Below, one piece after another: positions 39,706-51,000 of a stretch of 64,000 nucleotides of DNA (the stretch's first letter is position 1; the number at the start of each line of letters is the position of its first letter). The notes below the pieces were generated by a model. That model saw nothing but the letters and a program-made list of their open reading frames with translations. It searched no databases and was not told the DNA's origin. The translations under genes and the position numbers were made by a program. Origin of the DNA: Oscheius onirici (Eukaryota; Nematoda; Chromadorea; Rhabditida; Rhabditidae); the NCBI GenBank assembly GCA_932521025.1, contig OW051473.1, forward strand, positions 6,200,001 through 6,264,000, read 5' to 3'.

Positions 39706-42700
39706 TTAAAGATCCCAACTGAAGAGACTGTGTTTAACGAGCATGTCTGTTACTCCTTGTTTCAGCGGCTCATCTGTACTTTGCCTGTCTTGAGAACCCA
39801 CTGCTGCCGAGACGAGCTTCTTTTTTGATCCATTCAACAACTGAATTGAAATGTAAATATTTCTGAAAAGACACATACTCCTGCTCCAATAATGGTTTTC
39901 TTTTTCTTCTTCTCGCTGCCCTCAATTTCAAAGTCCATGCTCAAATTGAACGAGAATTGTGCAAGTAACCGAAGTTCACACTTGATCTAAACTTTTAAGA
40001 GATAAGTGCTTGTTTTTAAAGAAACCTGTCTCCAAGCGGGAGTTCGAATAAAGGCCCAGGAGTGGTAGTACTTATTACGAATGTGTTCCTGTTTGAACTG
40101 ACTGCACAACAATTCGAACCACAAGTGCAGACATTGTTCATTTACACCCAATGCTAAGAGGGATCTAAAGACTGGCGCGGTTTCTTCCACCCTAAGGGCA
40201 CAGTTCACCTTAGTTTGATGTCTGGGTGGGCGCTGACGGCATTGTGTGAATCGTTGATTTGTTGAACCGAACGAAATAGAAGTTCTTCTGCCGTAAGAAT
40301 CTTGCCGTCTTGATCTAACTTGAATGTGTTGCAAAGTGTCAAACGGGAATAGACGGCATTCAGATGACCTTCGACGATGTGATTGGCTATCTCTTCTATA
40401 AACCCTCAATGTGCGATTGTTTTTTCAGTGATCAAGCAATTTTTTTACGTTGCAAAAGCGGAAACAAGATAAAATCGTTTCCCCCAAATAACCGGTAACT
40501 AACCAGAAACGCTTTCATTGGTATTTTAAAAATGTTCAAAGTGGTCAATATAAGTATACCTATGAATAGCCATGGATGGTAGGAAGTAGACGGGTAGATG
40601 ACACTTTCCCGTATTCCATGATCCATTATTTGTCGAAAGCTGTTTGCTAGTCGTCCTGCATGAGCTCATAATGAAAATGTTCGAAAATTTCTTGCCTCTG
40701 ATGTATTCGGTAATTTCGGGGCAGACCATCTCATCTCCGTTAACAGTATAGTTTTTTCCTCTTTCGTCCACAACCTCCACAAACTTGGCGGGGAACCATC
40801 CACGCAATCCGTTGACTTCTCCAACCCAACAGTGCTCGTCTTTTTCGCATATTATCGTAATAAGGTCATTTTTCCTATATTCTTATGATAAATAGATTGA
40901 AGAAAAGTTACCTGAAGCCTAGCTCGTCTTCATCTTGTCTGGCGAAATCTAGTAAAGCTCTTGCCCGTTTTCTTCCTTCTCTCCTGCCAGCCAAGAAGTT
41001 TTCCTCGTCTTTGGAATGTGATTCGGGACTGTAGTCAGCCTGAAAACTACAGCTAAATGGAATTTCCATGATATCTCACCTGCGTGTTAATATTCATTTC
41101 CATTTTGTCATCACAATTAATAAAATATCGGCATATTTGCGAGACGGACTCTTTGAGATCGACCATGATTTCCGTTTGACGGACATTTTTCGACTTCGGA
41201 TCATTGTCGATCTGAATATAAAAAGAATGTCAAAAATCCTCACTTTGTAGAAACAGTCCCGACAACAGCCGAACAGCATATATTGAAAAACGCGTGCTAT
41301 TGAAGTATCGACAATGCAGACGGAATTGTTCTCGCATTCTCACAACGATTTCTCTCTTGTTGCCCCCTCACCCACCGAATCTTTCGAATGGAATATCTGT
41401 TTGATGATACTTTTTGATCTCGCCAACTTCCTTTTCTGCATCGTCTGCTTGGGCAGGTTAGTGTTTGTGGCAATGTTTACTATCATTCCTTGGTCAGCCA
41501 TCAGAATAGCCTAAAAATGACGTAACATCGTGTTTTCGAAAGATTACCTGATGCTTTTTGCGCAATTCTCCCACAACATGGTCGGTGATTGTGAATTCAA
41601 AGGAAGTCATATACTCTGCTAGTTCGTCAATCGATTCAATCTAAAAAGAATACGGGTGGGACTTTTCTTCAAATGGTCCTACTTGAGCTGGAATTTGGCT
41701 GAGCGCATTGAACACGTCAGCTGATGACTGCGTGGATTTACCTAGCTCCACTATTGCATCCTCTTTCATTTTGAAAATTGAGATCAAAAGCTAGAAACGG
41801 AATATAAGGTGGTACCAACAATTCTTACCCGAAAAACGGCAGTACACCCGTAAAGAAACAGTAGATCCCAAACGCGGAGAAGTACACGTATTGGTAATAC
41901 TGATGCAAACATTGACAACAACCAGTTCACTGTTATTAAGCTCATCTGAACCAAAGTTTCACAAAAAACGTTTTTGATTACCTCAACATCCAACTCTTCT
42001 ACACATCTACTGAGATCATTCACGTGAGTATTAACCAGTTGCCTTGTTACTCGTTCATCTGCCTAAATTTGAACCAAATTCAATTGAAGTCTTGTAGTTT
42101 ACCTGTACTCCAAGCTGAGTTTGACTGTAAAAATTTGGCGGAAGAATGTCTTCTACCAAAGCTGCCATAATCCAAAATGTAGATTCTTCGGAACATATTA
42201 ACAGTAAGTTAGCAGCAATAACACCTGGGAAACAGTTGTTTTGAAATCGACCGAGCCTACCCATTCCATCAGAGTAACCGATGTCCGGATAGAGAAATAC
42301 TATTGACTTTAATATTCGTCTCAAAGTATCTATCCCGTTAGAGTTTTTTCTTCGAAAACATACATTGTTCGGTAATGTTCTTAGCAAGCTTCTTTCAATC
42401 TGTACGCCTGAAAAAAAAGTTAAAAACTGAGTTTATTCGCACACCGATCGATGGCTTGTCTTGTGCTGATTGTCGTAAAACATCCTCATAAGAGTATGGA
42501 ATCACTTTCTTCTTTTTCTTGCCACCACTAAGACGAAACCATAGATACGGTCGCATAGAGTGTGGAATACCTAAGTTTAGACAAATATATGGTATAAAAA
42601 GTCGGTACCTCCATTCTTCACAAGTTCTTCCAACTTGTCTCTGTTTAACTTATCGATATCCACTTGAGACCACTTTAGTCCTAGCTTGACATCGCTGTGT

Positions 42701-43188
42701 GAATTCTCAAGCAAAGATATGAATTTCAACCTGGAATGGGACTCATTGAGCAAATAGAGTTTGGGAAAGACAAACTTGTGGGCGCTATCCTCCAAAATTT
42801 GACTACTGCCAGGTACTGATGCTTCTCCCTGAGAGTTGAAACCGAAATCATCGAACCTAAAAAGCAATTTTTGATAAATTTTAACTAAAAACTCACTTTT
42901 CGTTTGGATCTTCGAAATATGAAGGAAGAACCGTAGTTGTTATAGCTGATAAAGGTCGTCCATCCAGAGGAAAGATAGATTCATGGACCGCTGAGTCAAA
43001 CTGGAGAAATTCAAGTGAGGAGGTATGTAACAACGGCTACCTCTTTAGAAGTTTCTGCAATCTTTCGGGCTTGAGGCAAGCAGTTATCTTCATCATCACT
43101 AACTACGGCATCAGCATATTTTGCATCGGATCCTAGATATGTGTTCCTTTGTACAAAGTCTTCACTCACCATGTTTGTATTTAGCCAT
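39706..43188 (-). CDS. SGSM3 homologue (TBC RabGAP-like + SH3 + RUN)
   Basis: SGSM3 (small G-protein signalling modulator 3, also RUTBC3) couples Rab-family GTPases to membrane traffic. Order of domains: an N-terminal region with [10 protein letters not shown] and [13 protein letters not shown] domain from [16 protein letters not shown] through [40 protein letters not shown] and [12 protein letters not shown] (about 42560-41830); SH3 with [24 protein letters not shown] (about 40930-40770); RUN domain with ACHPWLFI and [19 protein letters not shown] (about 40640-40050). The end [19 protein letters not shown] stops at TAA 39708-39706 and matches the vertebrate C-terminus. Two starts are possible. 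ATG 43188 (MAKYKHG, then a strong GTGAGT donor and a 37-nt intron to [10 protein letters not shown]) is preferred; ATG 43172 (MVSEDFV) reads through that intron. The catalytic Gln of the TBC YxQ finger is Asp, so GAP activity is doubtful. Confidence 0.88.
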
Positions 43189-43500
43189 AAGCAAGAAAAC
43201 AACGAAAATAAGAAGACACTAAAAGACACGATTTATTTAGGAGATTTATTGCAATCAAACGAAACGAGACTTAAATGGACAGCTCGACGGTATAATAAGT
43301 GGCTTTGGAAGCATCAGGATTCAAATGGCATCTGCGTGGGAAACATGCAAACGTCCAGTAATGATTCCGGGGAGGCCGCGCCGCATACGCCTCGCTCGTT
43401 TGAAGCCGTCGATAAGCGGAAAAGCCTGAAGTGCCAGGAAAAGAGATGAACCCGTAAGAAGTGGACAATAACCCGACAAGTGGTAGGACTACGTATTTGA
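43189..43500 (-). promoter_or_regulatory. TMPPE-SGSM3 intergenic spacer with 3' end signals and splice acceptor
   Basis: On the minus strand the spacer carries two AATAAA signals (43250-43245 and 43237-43232) for the upstream TMPPE-like gene. They are followed by a TGTCTTTTAG acceptor about 30-35 nt before the ATG at 43188. The tight order of poly(A) signal, acceptor and ATG resembles nematode operon junctions. No open frame here resembles a protein. Confidence 0.45.
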
Positions 43501-45253
43501 CTAGACTCGTGGTACGGGGACTATATCAAGGGCGATGATCTCGCAAGCTCCGAACATTTTAATGGGAGGGCCGAAGAAGTTTACTCCTGCCGACACATAG
43601 ACGTAGGCTCCAGTGGGAGTGTGTTGATACAGTCCTCTTAAAGTATTTCGCTGACTTTAAACATACTTTACTACCTTGTGAAGACGTTGGCTATGTACAC
43701 AATTGGAGCGAGAACATACATCTGACCGCCATGTGTGTGACCTGGAGACAAACTGATTAGCTCATTCTTACTAATGGTTACCTGATAAGATGAGGTCAAC
43801 TTTGCTGCTGACCAGTGGGTCATTCAATACAAGTCCGGCAGCATTCGGCTGATGTGCTAACAGAATGACTGAGTCATCCTGTTTGCAGCCGCCGAGCGCT
43901 CGTTTTGAATCCATTCCATGACCAATAAAACTGAAATTTAATGGGGTGTAAAGCTAAAAATGAGATCTACTGTGATCGGCCTGCGAACAGATCGTCTGTT
44001 CCTGCTACACAGACCGTGTTCTCCTCATATTTGAACCTGGAGAACTCGTTGTGGAGTACGGTAATGTTGCAGTTTTTAAGAAATTCGAACCATTCGTCGA
44101 CATTACCATGCATATACTCGTGATTACCTAAATGTTTAGTTCTATTAGTGAAAAAATATGAAGGCTTGAAAAGGGTACAAAATACTTACCGGTAGCAAAG
44201 AAAACTCCAACTTTTGGCTTAAGGTCGCAAAGCGGCTGCGCAGCATCTTTCAAGTCCCTCACGAAACCATCAGCCAAGTCTCCGGAAATAGCGACAATGT
44301 CTGCAAGCCGATTGTGAAATAAGACGTGATTTGATGACAAACACAGATCACAAAATGTTACGCACCTGGCTTAAGCTGATTTGTGAGTTCAACAATTCGT
44401 TCCATTCTGTGTCTTCCAACTGTTGGACCCATATGAATGTCAGATAGAAGGGCTACTTTGAAGGGAGATGTGTTTTCCGCGAATTTCTGGAATATGAATC
44501 GATGTCACCCTTATCCAATTCTTCTCATACCCTCATTGGAACGGTTACTTTGGTGTATACCGGATCTCTGAACGTTGAGTACAAGCCTCCTAAGATGAAG
44601 AGGACCGCACAAAATGCCGCCATCAGCGAATACTGATCTTTGCTTGAAACGATGTGACTGAACACAATTATGTTGAAACTTTGTGACTTGACGAAAACCT
44701 GTTTGTTTGAGGAAATAGTCCAAGTTTTAGACACCCACAGCTAATAAGATGAATAGCTTCAACCAAGAGAAGGAACAGCGCGACGTGGAGATATAGAGCC
44801 AAAGCTGTCAAGCTCATAACGGCTAGGATATGCGGATCCGTTCCTGAAATCGTGTTTTTCGAAGAAAAGAAGCGACTCACCTATTAAAATAAAGTAGAAG
44901 GCGAAAGAAATGTGGGAGAGAGTCAAAAACAAGAAAATAGCAGCCTTTGCCACATCCTGAATGCAGACAGTCCGCCACCGTAACCTGGCCGGGGGGACGC
45001 TAGTAGGATCGAAAATTCTAAATAAAGAACAAATATGAATATTTTAGTTTACTTACTTGACTGCAGAACTCAATCGCTTCCAAATATAGTAGGAAGAGCC
45101 TAACATTAGACATTCCCACATTGTGATATGATGCATTCGAACTAGACGATAGTAAGAGACTCCGTGCCATGATTTTCGGAGAACAATAAATACAATTTGA
45201 ATAGCTACGATTATTCCAAGAACAACTAGTGTACTAGGATAGCATCGGCTCAT
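43501..45253 (-). CDS. TMPPE-like transmembrane metallophosphoesterase
   Basis: A membrane protein with a calcineurin-like phosphoesterase domain, resembling transmembrane protein with metallophosphoesterase domain (TMPPE). The first half has four to five hydrophobic segments, including [35 protein letters not shown] and [17 protein letters not shown]. The catalytic half shows [12 protein letters not shown] (metal-binding Asp and His, about 44440), SGDLADG (about 44290), GNHEY (about 44115), LLAHQP (about 43865) and LSGHTHGGQ (about 43730), so all core metal ligands are present. The C-terminus [11 protein letters not shown]... IVPVPRV ends at TAG 43503-43501. The start is uncertain: ATG 45253 precedes the first membrane segment, but the frame stays open upstream to 45352. 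Substrate and cellular site are unknown. It lies directly upstream of SGSM3 on the same strand. Confidence 0.84.
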
Positions 45254-45352
45254 GATTTGACAGCTGCGGGAACTGCTCACATTTGAAGAGGCTGGCTCTG
45301 CTGACTTACGAATAGTTATCGGCATCGAACAATCGCTTCGAGACCCAGTCAC

Positions 45353-46123
45353 CCAGGGATGTTTGAATATAACCTAGAACTTAAATATTTACATATTAAG
45401 AATTGCAAAGTTCAAGAGAATAATGAGAATGAAGAATGTTTTAATTAAGAAACAAATAAAACACGATTCAGGAGCTTTTCATTAAATTTTTGACTTCTTC
45501 GGTCTACAGTGCTTTGAGGGAAAGAATATTTTGGTTAACTTTGAAATAGGAGTAATGAACGAACTACACATTAAAGTGTGATAAGAAACAGAGAATGAGG
45601 TTGCTGTTGAGAAAATGTTCCGCAAAACCATGACATTTTGCAACGTGTGGTTGATCACCACAGTGAACTCAACCAGTTTATGACACATCATGATCATAAA
45701 AAAATACTAGTTGAGACACGTATTTTTAAAGGACATATTAAACAACGGTCTTGAAAACGGTTAGATTATGCAGATGTCAAAGTTCGTTCCTACTGTCCAG
45801 ATTAACTGAAACTACGATGTGAAGAGCGCTACTAAAACTACGTATGTCTTGTTTTGCTTTCTGGTTTCTGAAAAATATGTGATGACAAGAACTTCCAAAG
45901 CCCAAAAAATTTATTCTTCTATGGAAAACGTTTGCAGATTCTGCTCGCCCATTTTCAGATTAAATCAGTTTCCATAGATGATTCAATATTTCTGTATTGA
46001 CTATATCTGTCCTGGGGCAAAAACATTGAAAAATTAACGAGGTATTCTTCTTACAAAATTCGTACATGGTTAGGTCTCGTGAAATACTGCAGCTATGCAA
46101 AAATTCAAACCTGTACCAATGTA
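45353..46123. other. Intergenic region
   Basis: AT-rich DNA between the TMPPE-like gene and the Tigger-like element, with no open frame of interest; it is the likely promoter of the TMPPE-like gene. Confidence 0.4.
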
Positions 46124-46293
46124 CAGTCAACTCTCGCTATAACGTACACCCTTGGTGCAGCTGCAGGTGTACGTTATACCGAGGTGCACGTTATAGCAAT
46201 CGGAAACATGTACGTTATAACGAGGTTTTCAATGTAAACAACTGTTTTTAGTCATAAACGTTATTAAAAATCAACATAAACAAAGAAAAGCAC

Positions 46294-46593
46294 TTAAAGG
46301 CGATCGAAAAATTCGGAAATCTTAGGTTGAGCCATTTTTGAAAACTTGTCCTCACACAACATAGTTTCAAATTGATCAGGTACAGGGAAATATTTGTCGC
46401 CAATGCTGTTTTCTTGAAAATATTGTCTAAAGACGTAAAAAGATTGGCGACCATGTTCTCCTTTGATAGGCAGGCGCTCTTGCTCTTCGTCTTCTATAGC
46501 AGATTCGTTTGAATCCTCTTCGGCAGAACAGATTCGAACGAAGTGACTGTAATGTAATAGAGACCAGCCGGCTTCGTCGTCTGTCGGCGGCAC
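46294..46593 (-). pseudogene. C-terminal remnant of a Tigger-like transposase
   Basis: A 99-codon minus-strand open frame inside the transposon. It is acidic (SAEEDSNESAIEDEEQE), then has a helical stretch (RQSFYVFRQYFQEN), and ends KMAQPKISEFFDRL. An acidic linker followed by a terminal xKIxxFF motif is typical of the extreme C-terminus of Tigger/Jerky-type transposases. The DNA-binding (CENP-B-like) and DDE catalytic domains are missing, so the remnant cannot move the element by itself. Confidence 0.6.
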
Positions 46594-46671
46594 TACTCAA
46601 TGGCTTACATTTTGCAAGTTTCATTCTATCCGTTAGTATTCTCATTCCAAACAACGGGCTTCTGTCTAACC

Positions 46672-46740
46672 CTCCCCCAGACAACCGATCTCTTCTGATC
46701 CCTACCCCAGTCAGACCAACCGATCTCTTCTGATCCCCTA
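46672..46740 (+). repeat. Two-copy direct repeat inside the transposon
   Basis: The unit CAACCGATCTCTTCTGATCC occurs twice (46682-46701 and 46717-46736), each preceded by a CCCCAG-containing stretch. It is a short tandem duplication of about 35 bp within the degenerate interior of the element. Confidence 0.7.
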
Positions 46741-47179
46741 CTGATTAGCCTGACTCTATTTTTTACTTTAAAACAATTTAACAAAAATAATTGGCGAGGA
46801 GAGGAGTAGAAACGAGAGGAGTTTGAATAATTCCCTGATCCAAAAACTTGAACAATGTTGCACTAAAATTGTAAAAAAAGGAAAAAAAAACAAAAAAGGA
46901 AAGTAATAGAAGAAACCGGTACAAAAGGGCTTGAAAAACGATATTTTTTTCAAATAGTTCAAATCCGCGCAAAAATCTTGTATATCTTAGGGCGGGAGCG
47001 TCAAATTTTCAAAGTGTACAAAAAAGACAAAAATCGACCTTCGTGCAGGTAAAAGTGTACGTTATAGCGAAGTGTACGTTATAGCGGGTACAAAAACAGC
47101 GTTTTTTGTACTGTGGCCAAACTTTGTACGCAAAGTGTACGTTATAGCGAGGTGTACGTTATAGCGAGAATTGACTGTA

Positions 47180-48088
47180 TATGACCGAGAAGAGGATCGC
47201 TAGTCATGACCCTTGTGGAGAGTGTAGAGAACAAATCAAACCTAACACAATAGTTGAAAACGCATAGCATGAAGTCATTTATGTCAGTGAATCATATCTG
47301 TCTTCCAAAAATTTAAGCGATTGAGAAGCGAAGTCCAAGTGAAGAAGTGTTTTGCGAGAACCAAGAACAGTATCCGATTGTCCTTGTACTGTCAGAGGGT
47401 GCCGCAACTTGCACAGTCTTAAAACATTTCAATTCAATTCACGAGCAGACTTACAGAGTGAATTCAGAATAGATCAGACATTAATTGCGTCTAAAGTTGT
47501 ACCCAGTCCTGAAAAAAGAATGTGAGAAAGCGAAACTACACATCTGAACAAGAGAAGGCTGAAATATGTTATGAACTACCCGAGAAATTGGTTGTTAGTT
47601 AAACTCTAGTCAGCGTCGTCAAGCCGGACTTATCACAGGTTTCCATAGAAATCTTCGGAGGGGCGGCCGGCAGCAGCTTAGACAAGATATATTGGTTGCA
47701 ATCTTGAAGCAGAGCAAACTATACGAATTTTGGGCGATGCGCCTAATGAACGACTGAATAATGGAACAGAAAAAGTGTCTGCAGAGAATGTACGTGTTCG
47801 ATTAGCAGACAATGGGCCGAGAAGTGAGCTCTGGGCCGGAGGAATACTGGCCAGGTTTACAACTACATCCTTGTTGACACCCACAGCCGCCGGCAGCAGG
47901 TGGCATTCCTCCTGGCTCCCTATGACAAAAACGTGTTAAATGAATAGAGAGCTATTAATTTAGTTTTATTAAGAGCACCAATGTGGAGCAATCTGTATCA
48001 CATTTTAACAACCCCGCAAAGAGAAACCCTTTGGACTTGTACACTTGAATCACTGGATCATTTGGCAAGGATACATAAAAAATATATA
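47180..48088. other. Intergenic region with minus-strand poly(A) signal
   Basis: No gene recognised. A minus-strand AATAAA at 47970-47965, about 120 nt after the stop codon, is the likely 3' end signal of the TXNDC11-like gene. Confidence 0.45.
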
Positions 48089-51000
48089 TCACAATTGCGA
48101 TGCTGCAAAAATGCTGCTCATATGTTCCGATTTGAGCAATCTGTTGACGGCTGACTGCTTAATACCGTCTACTTTTATACCCGTAGAAATAGCCCGCAAC
48201 AGTGATCTCATTGCAGATAGTTGATGAATTTTACTGAAAAAATAATCTTATATGTATTACAAATCTTTCTTACAAATCTCTCCATTTTAAAATCTTCTCT
48301 GGATTTTTAACTGCGATCGAACCACGAAGCTCTTTCTGTATTTTTTCAGCCTGTCTACGAAGTTTGTGAGCATTCCTAAAGAGAATACTGAAAAGAATTT
48401 ATGTCGCTTACCTCGACAAACACGTTCCGTCACAGTTTAGCAATGATATTTTCCAGCGAAGTCTCGGAGAACAACGTGAAACAATAAAGGAGATCAAGTT
48501 AGGCATAGTTATCGGAAGGGTCTCTGGATACTTCCAGCTAACATCTCTTCTGAAAGACGGGTTTATACTCAATGAAAAAGATCGCAAACCTTCCAGAAAG
48601 GAACAGAACGATCGATGGGACAAACTCAAAGTTGAAGTTGTAAGGAAGCTCATTCTTTGAAACATCAACGCTAAAACCAGCAATTTTAGCAAACAACCAA
48701 CATACTTACGTATAAAACTTGATTAGATCCTTGGTATGACTGAAATACTGGGAGAGCGCATGTATTGTGTGGAGAACTGACGTAGACGGCCCATGCCAAC
48801 CTCCACCGGTAAAGAAAACCAGCTGATCAATTGTGGAATTTCCGTTATCCACCAGTGTCAGGAATGTTTCTCTTGTCAACTTCGTTAGAAGCTCCTGACT
48901 CTGGATTCTTCCATGTAGTTCGATCTGTTCCGTGGATGTGTTGAATCTGTTTAAAAATTGGTGTTTCATTGGTTTATACTTACTTTGGGACAGTGCTCGC
49001 CTCGTCCAACATAAGATCGTTAAGCAGGTTCCCGTGAAAATCGTGCACAAATCTTTGAAGAGAAGCTTGAGACAGATCCTCTTTCATAACAACAAACAGC
49101 TCTTTTGAGGTATCAGCAATCAACGCAAGAGGTTTCTAAGAAGAATAGTGAAACCCCCAGGAAAATATACCTTATAGTTTTCGATTCCCCACTTTTTCAA
49201 CAAGAACTGTTCAGTATTACTATCAAGCACAGCAAACTGGAGTGAATCGTTTCTAGTACATCCAATCGCTTGTATGGTCGCAGAAGCATTTGATTCTTCA
49301 GAAAACGGACTGCTTAAGCTCTAAATAGTCAAAGTAGTAATTTTTTATGTATGAAACTCACATTTAACCTGTAGTCGTAATGTTCAGCCAATTTGTAACG
49401 TAGGCATTGACGGACTAGATCTTTTTGCTTCAGTTCAAGTTTTTGCTGTTCTCAAAAATTTATGTAACCAGCGGCAAATAAAAACTACCATTAGCTTTTT
49501 GTGCATCGGACATGAACGGCTCCGTGATCTTTTCATAGCTGGCACAGCAACTGTGAACTAGTTGACCTGTAAATACAAATAAAAAGAATTACAAATTTCT
49601 TACTTGCTGGTAATGCTCGAAGAGAAAAACATGACGACTGTAGAGGCAGAACCTCTTCAGTCCAGTGGTTCCGTCTTTTGTGAGACTCTTCCTCGTCCTC
49701 CCATCGATACTTGGCACTGGACGCACAAGCCATATTCCAATCAACCGATGGTAAAAGAGATCGACAGCAACCGTCAAGCTTAAAAATAACTTTAGTAAGT
49801 ATAGTTTTAACTAGCAACCTGAATAAGATCCATATTCAAGTCATCACATGCTTGTTGATCCGAAGCGACTGCCCTGATTCGATTTTTTAGATAAACTTTC
49901 TTCTCTTGAGCCAGAACTTCCATATCACATTTCCAATAGTCTTCGGATAACTGAAAAATCTATTCAACATTCGAAAGGTTGTCTTACTTTGGAAAACAGA
50001 ACAATTTCATCTTGTTGATGGTACATCGGCTCTAGAGGAGTGACGAGAAACAAAACAGGAGACTTTTTCAGAAGGTTGAAAACATGACTTCTCGCATTTA
50101 TTTCCTGATATTCTGAAGGAGAAAAATCAAAAAGAAGCATCAAAATGCTTACTGGAAATGTATTGTAGCTGACTATCTGTACGGGAATGTCTTCTGGCAA
50201 AATCCATGATGTTCACTGCGGTTCGCTGTCGTCCCATTGGCCATGTCACCGTTTCATCTACATAAAAGTGCTAAAATAGAAAAATTGTTTACCTGAACCT
50301 CGAAGTAAATGAATATCTCCTTCAAAGCGAATGCCTAGTTGAGCAGCCACCTCCAAAGAATGTGTTGTACAAATAGCGATGGCATCATCCTCTGAATATC
50401 GTTTTTGAAACAAATCGTATCAGAAAAACTTACGGGGGTTTCCATTTGCCAACATGAAACCAGCTGCAGCATACGCACTATAGTCAATAGATGCCACTAG
50501 TTTCTAAAACAATTTAATTTTAACTATTAAAAAGCTATGGTGTCTGTGGTGGACTGTCTGTTTGTCTATGGCCACGAGAATCGTCGTAGCAAGTCAAGAG
50601 TTGTCAGGATTAGATAGCAAGTTACTTTTAGACTTGGGGTTTTTACTGTATTTCGCTTCTACTGTGTCAGAGGCAAGTAGAAAGCTTTAGAAAACAGTAA
50701 GACCAGGTAGAAGAGATTGGGGCTACGACGGCGTCAGGCGACGAAGTCGTCTGGTAATTGAAAAAAATGAATCTACCTGAAAGGGAAAGTATCCTACAAG
50801 AACGTTCTGATAGTCAGCTTGCAATTCTTCCAATTGTTCAGACGTCGTCAGTGAAATCACATGATTCTGTAGCCTCACAACCCACCTAAAAACCACCTAA
50901 AAATGAATAGTTGAAAAATGAGTTTACCTGTAGAGATGATCGGTCTCTGACGGACCTGTATACATTACTGACGATGTCTTTGAATAAGCTGCAATGACCG

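Larger units (their letters stand above)
46124..47177 (-). mobile_element. Internally deleted Tigger/pogo-type DNA transposon
   Basis: The ends form a near-perfect terminal inverted repeat: left CAGTCAACTCTCGCTATAAC..., right complement CAGTCAATTCTCGCTATAAC..., with one mismatch in the first 27 bases. The element is flanked by TA on both sides (46122-46123 and 47178-47179), the target-site duplication used by Tc1/mariner/pogo elements. Inside each end, the 12-mer GTGTACGTTATA or a close variant is repeated several times, mostly followed by GCGA, and probably marks transposase-binding sites. The interior encodes only the C-terminal end of a Tigger-like transposase on the minus strand. At about 1.05 kb it is too short to be autonomous. 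Confidence 0.85.
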
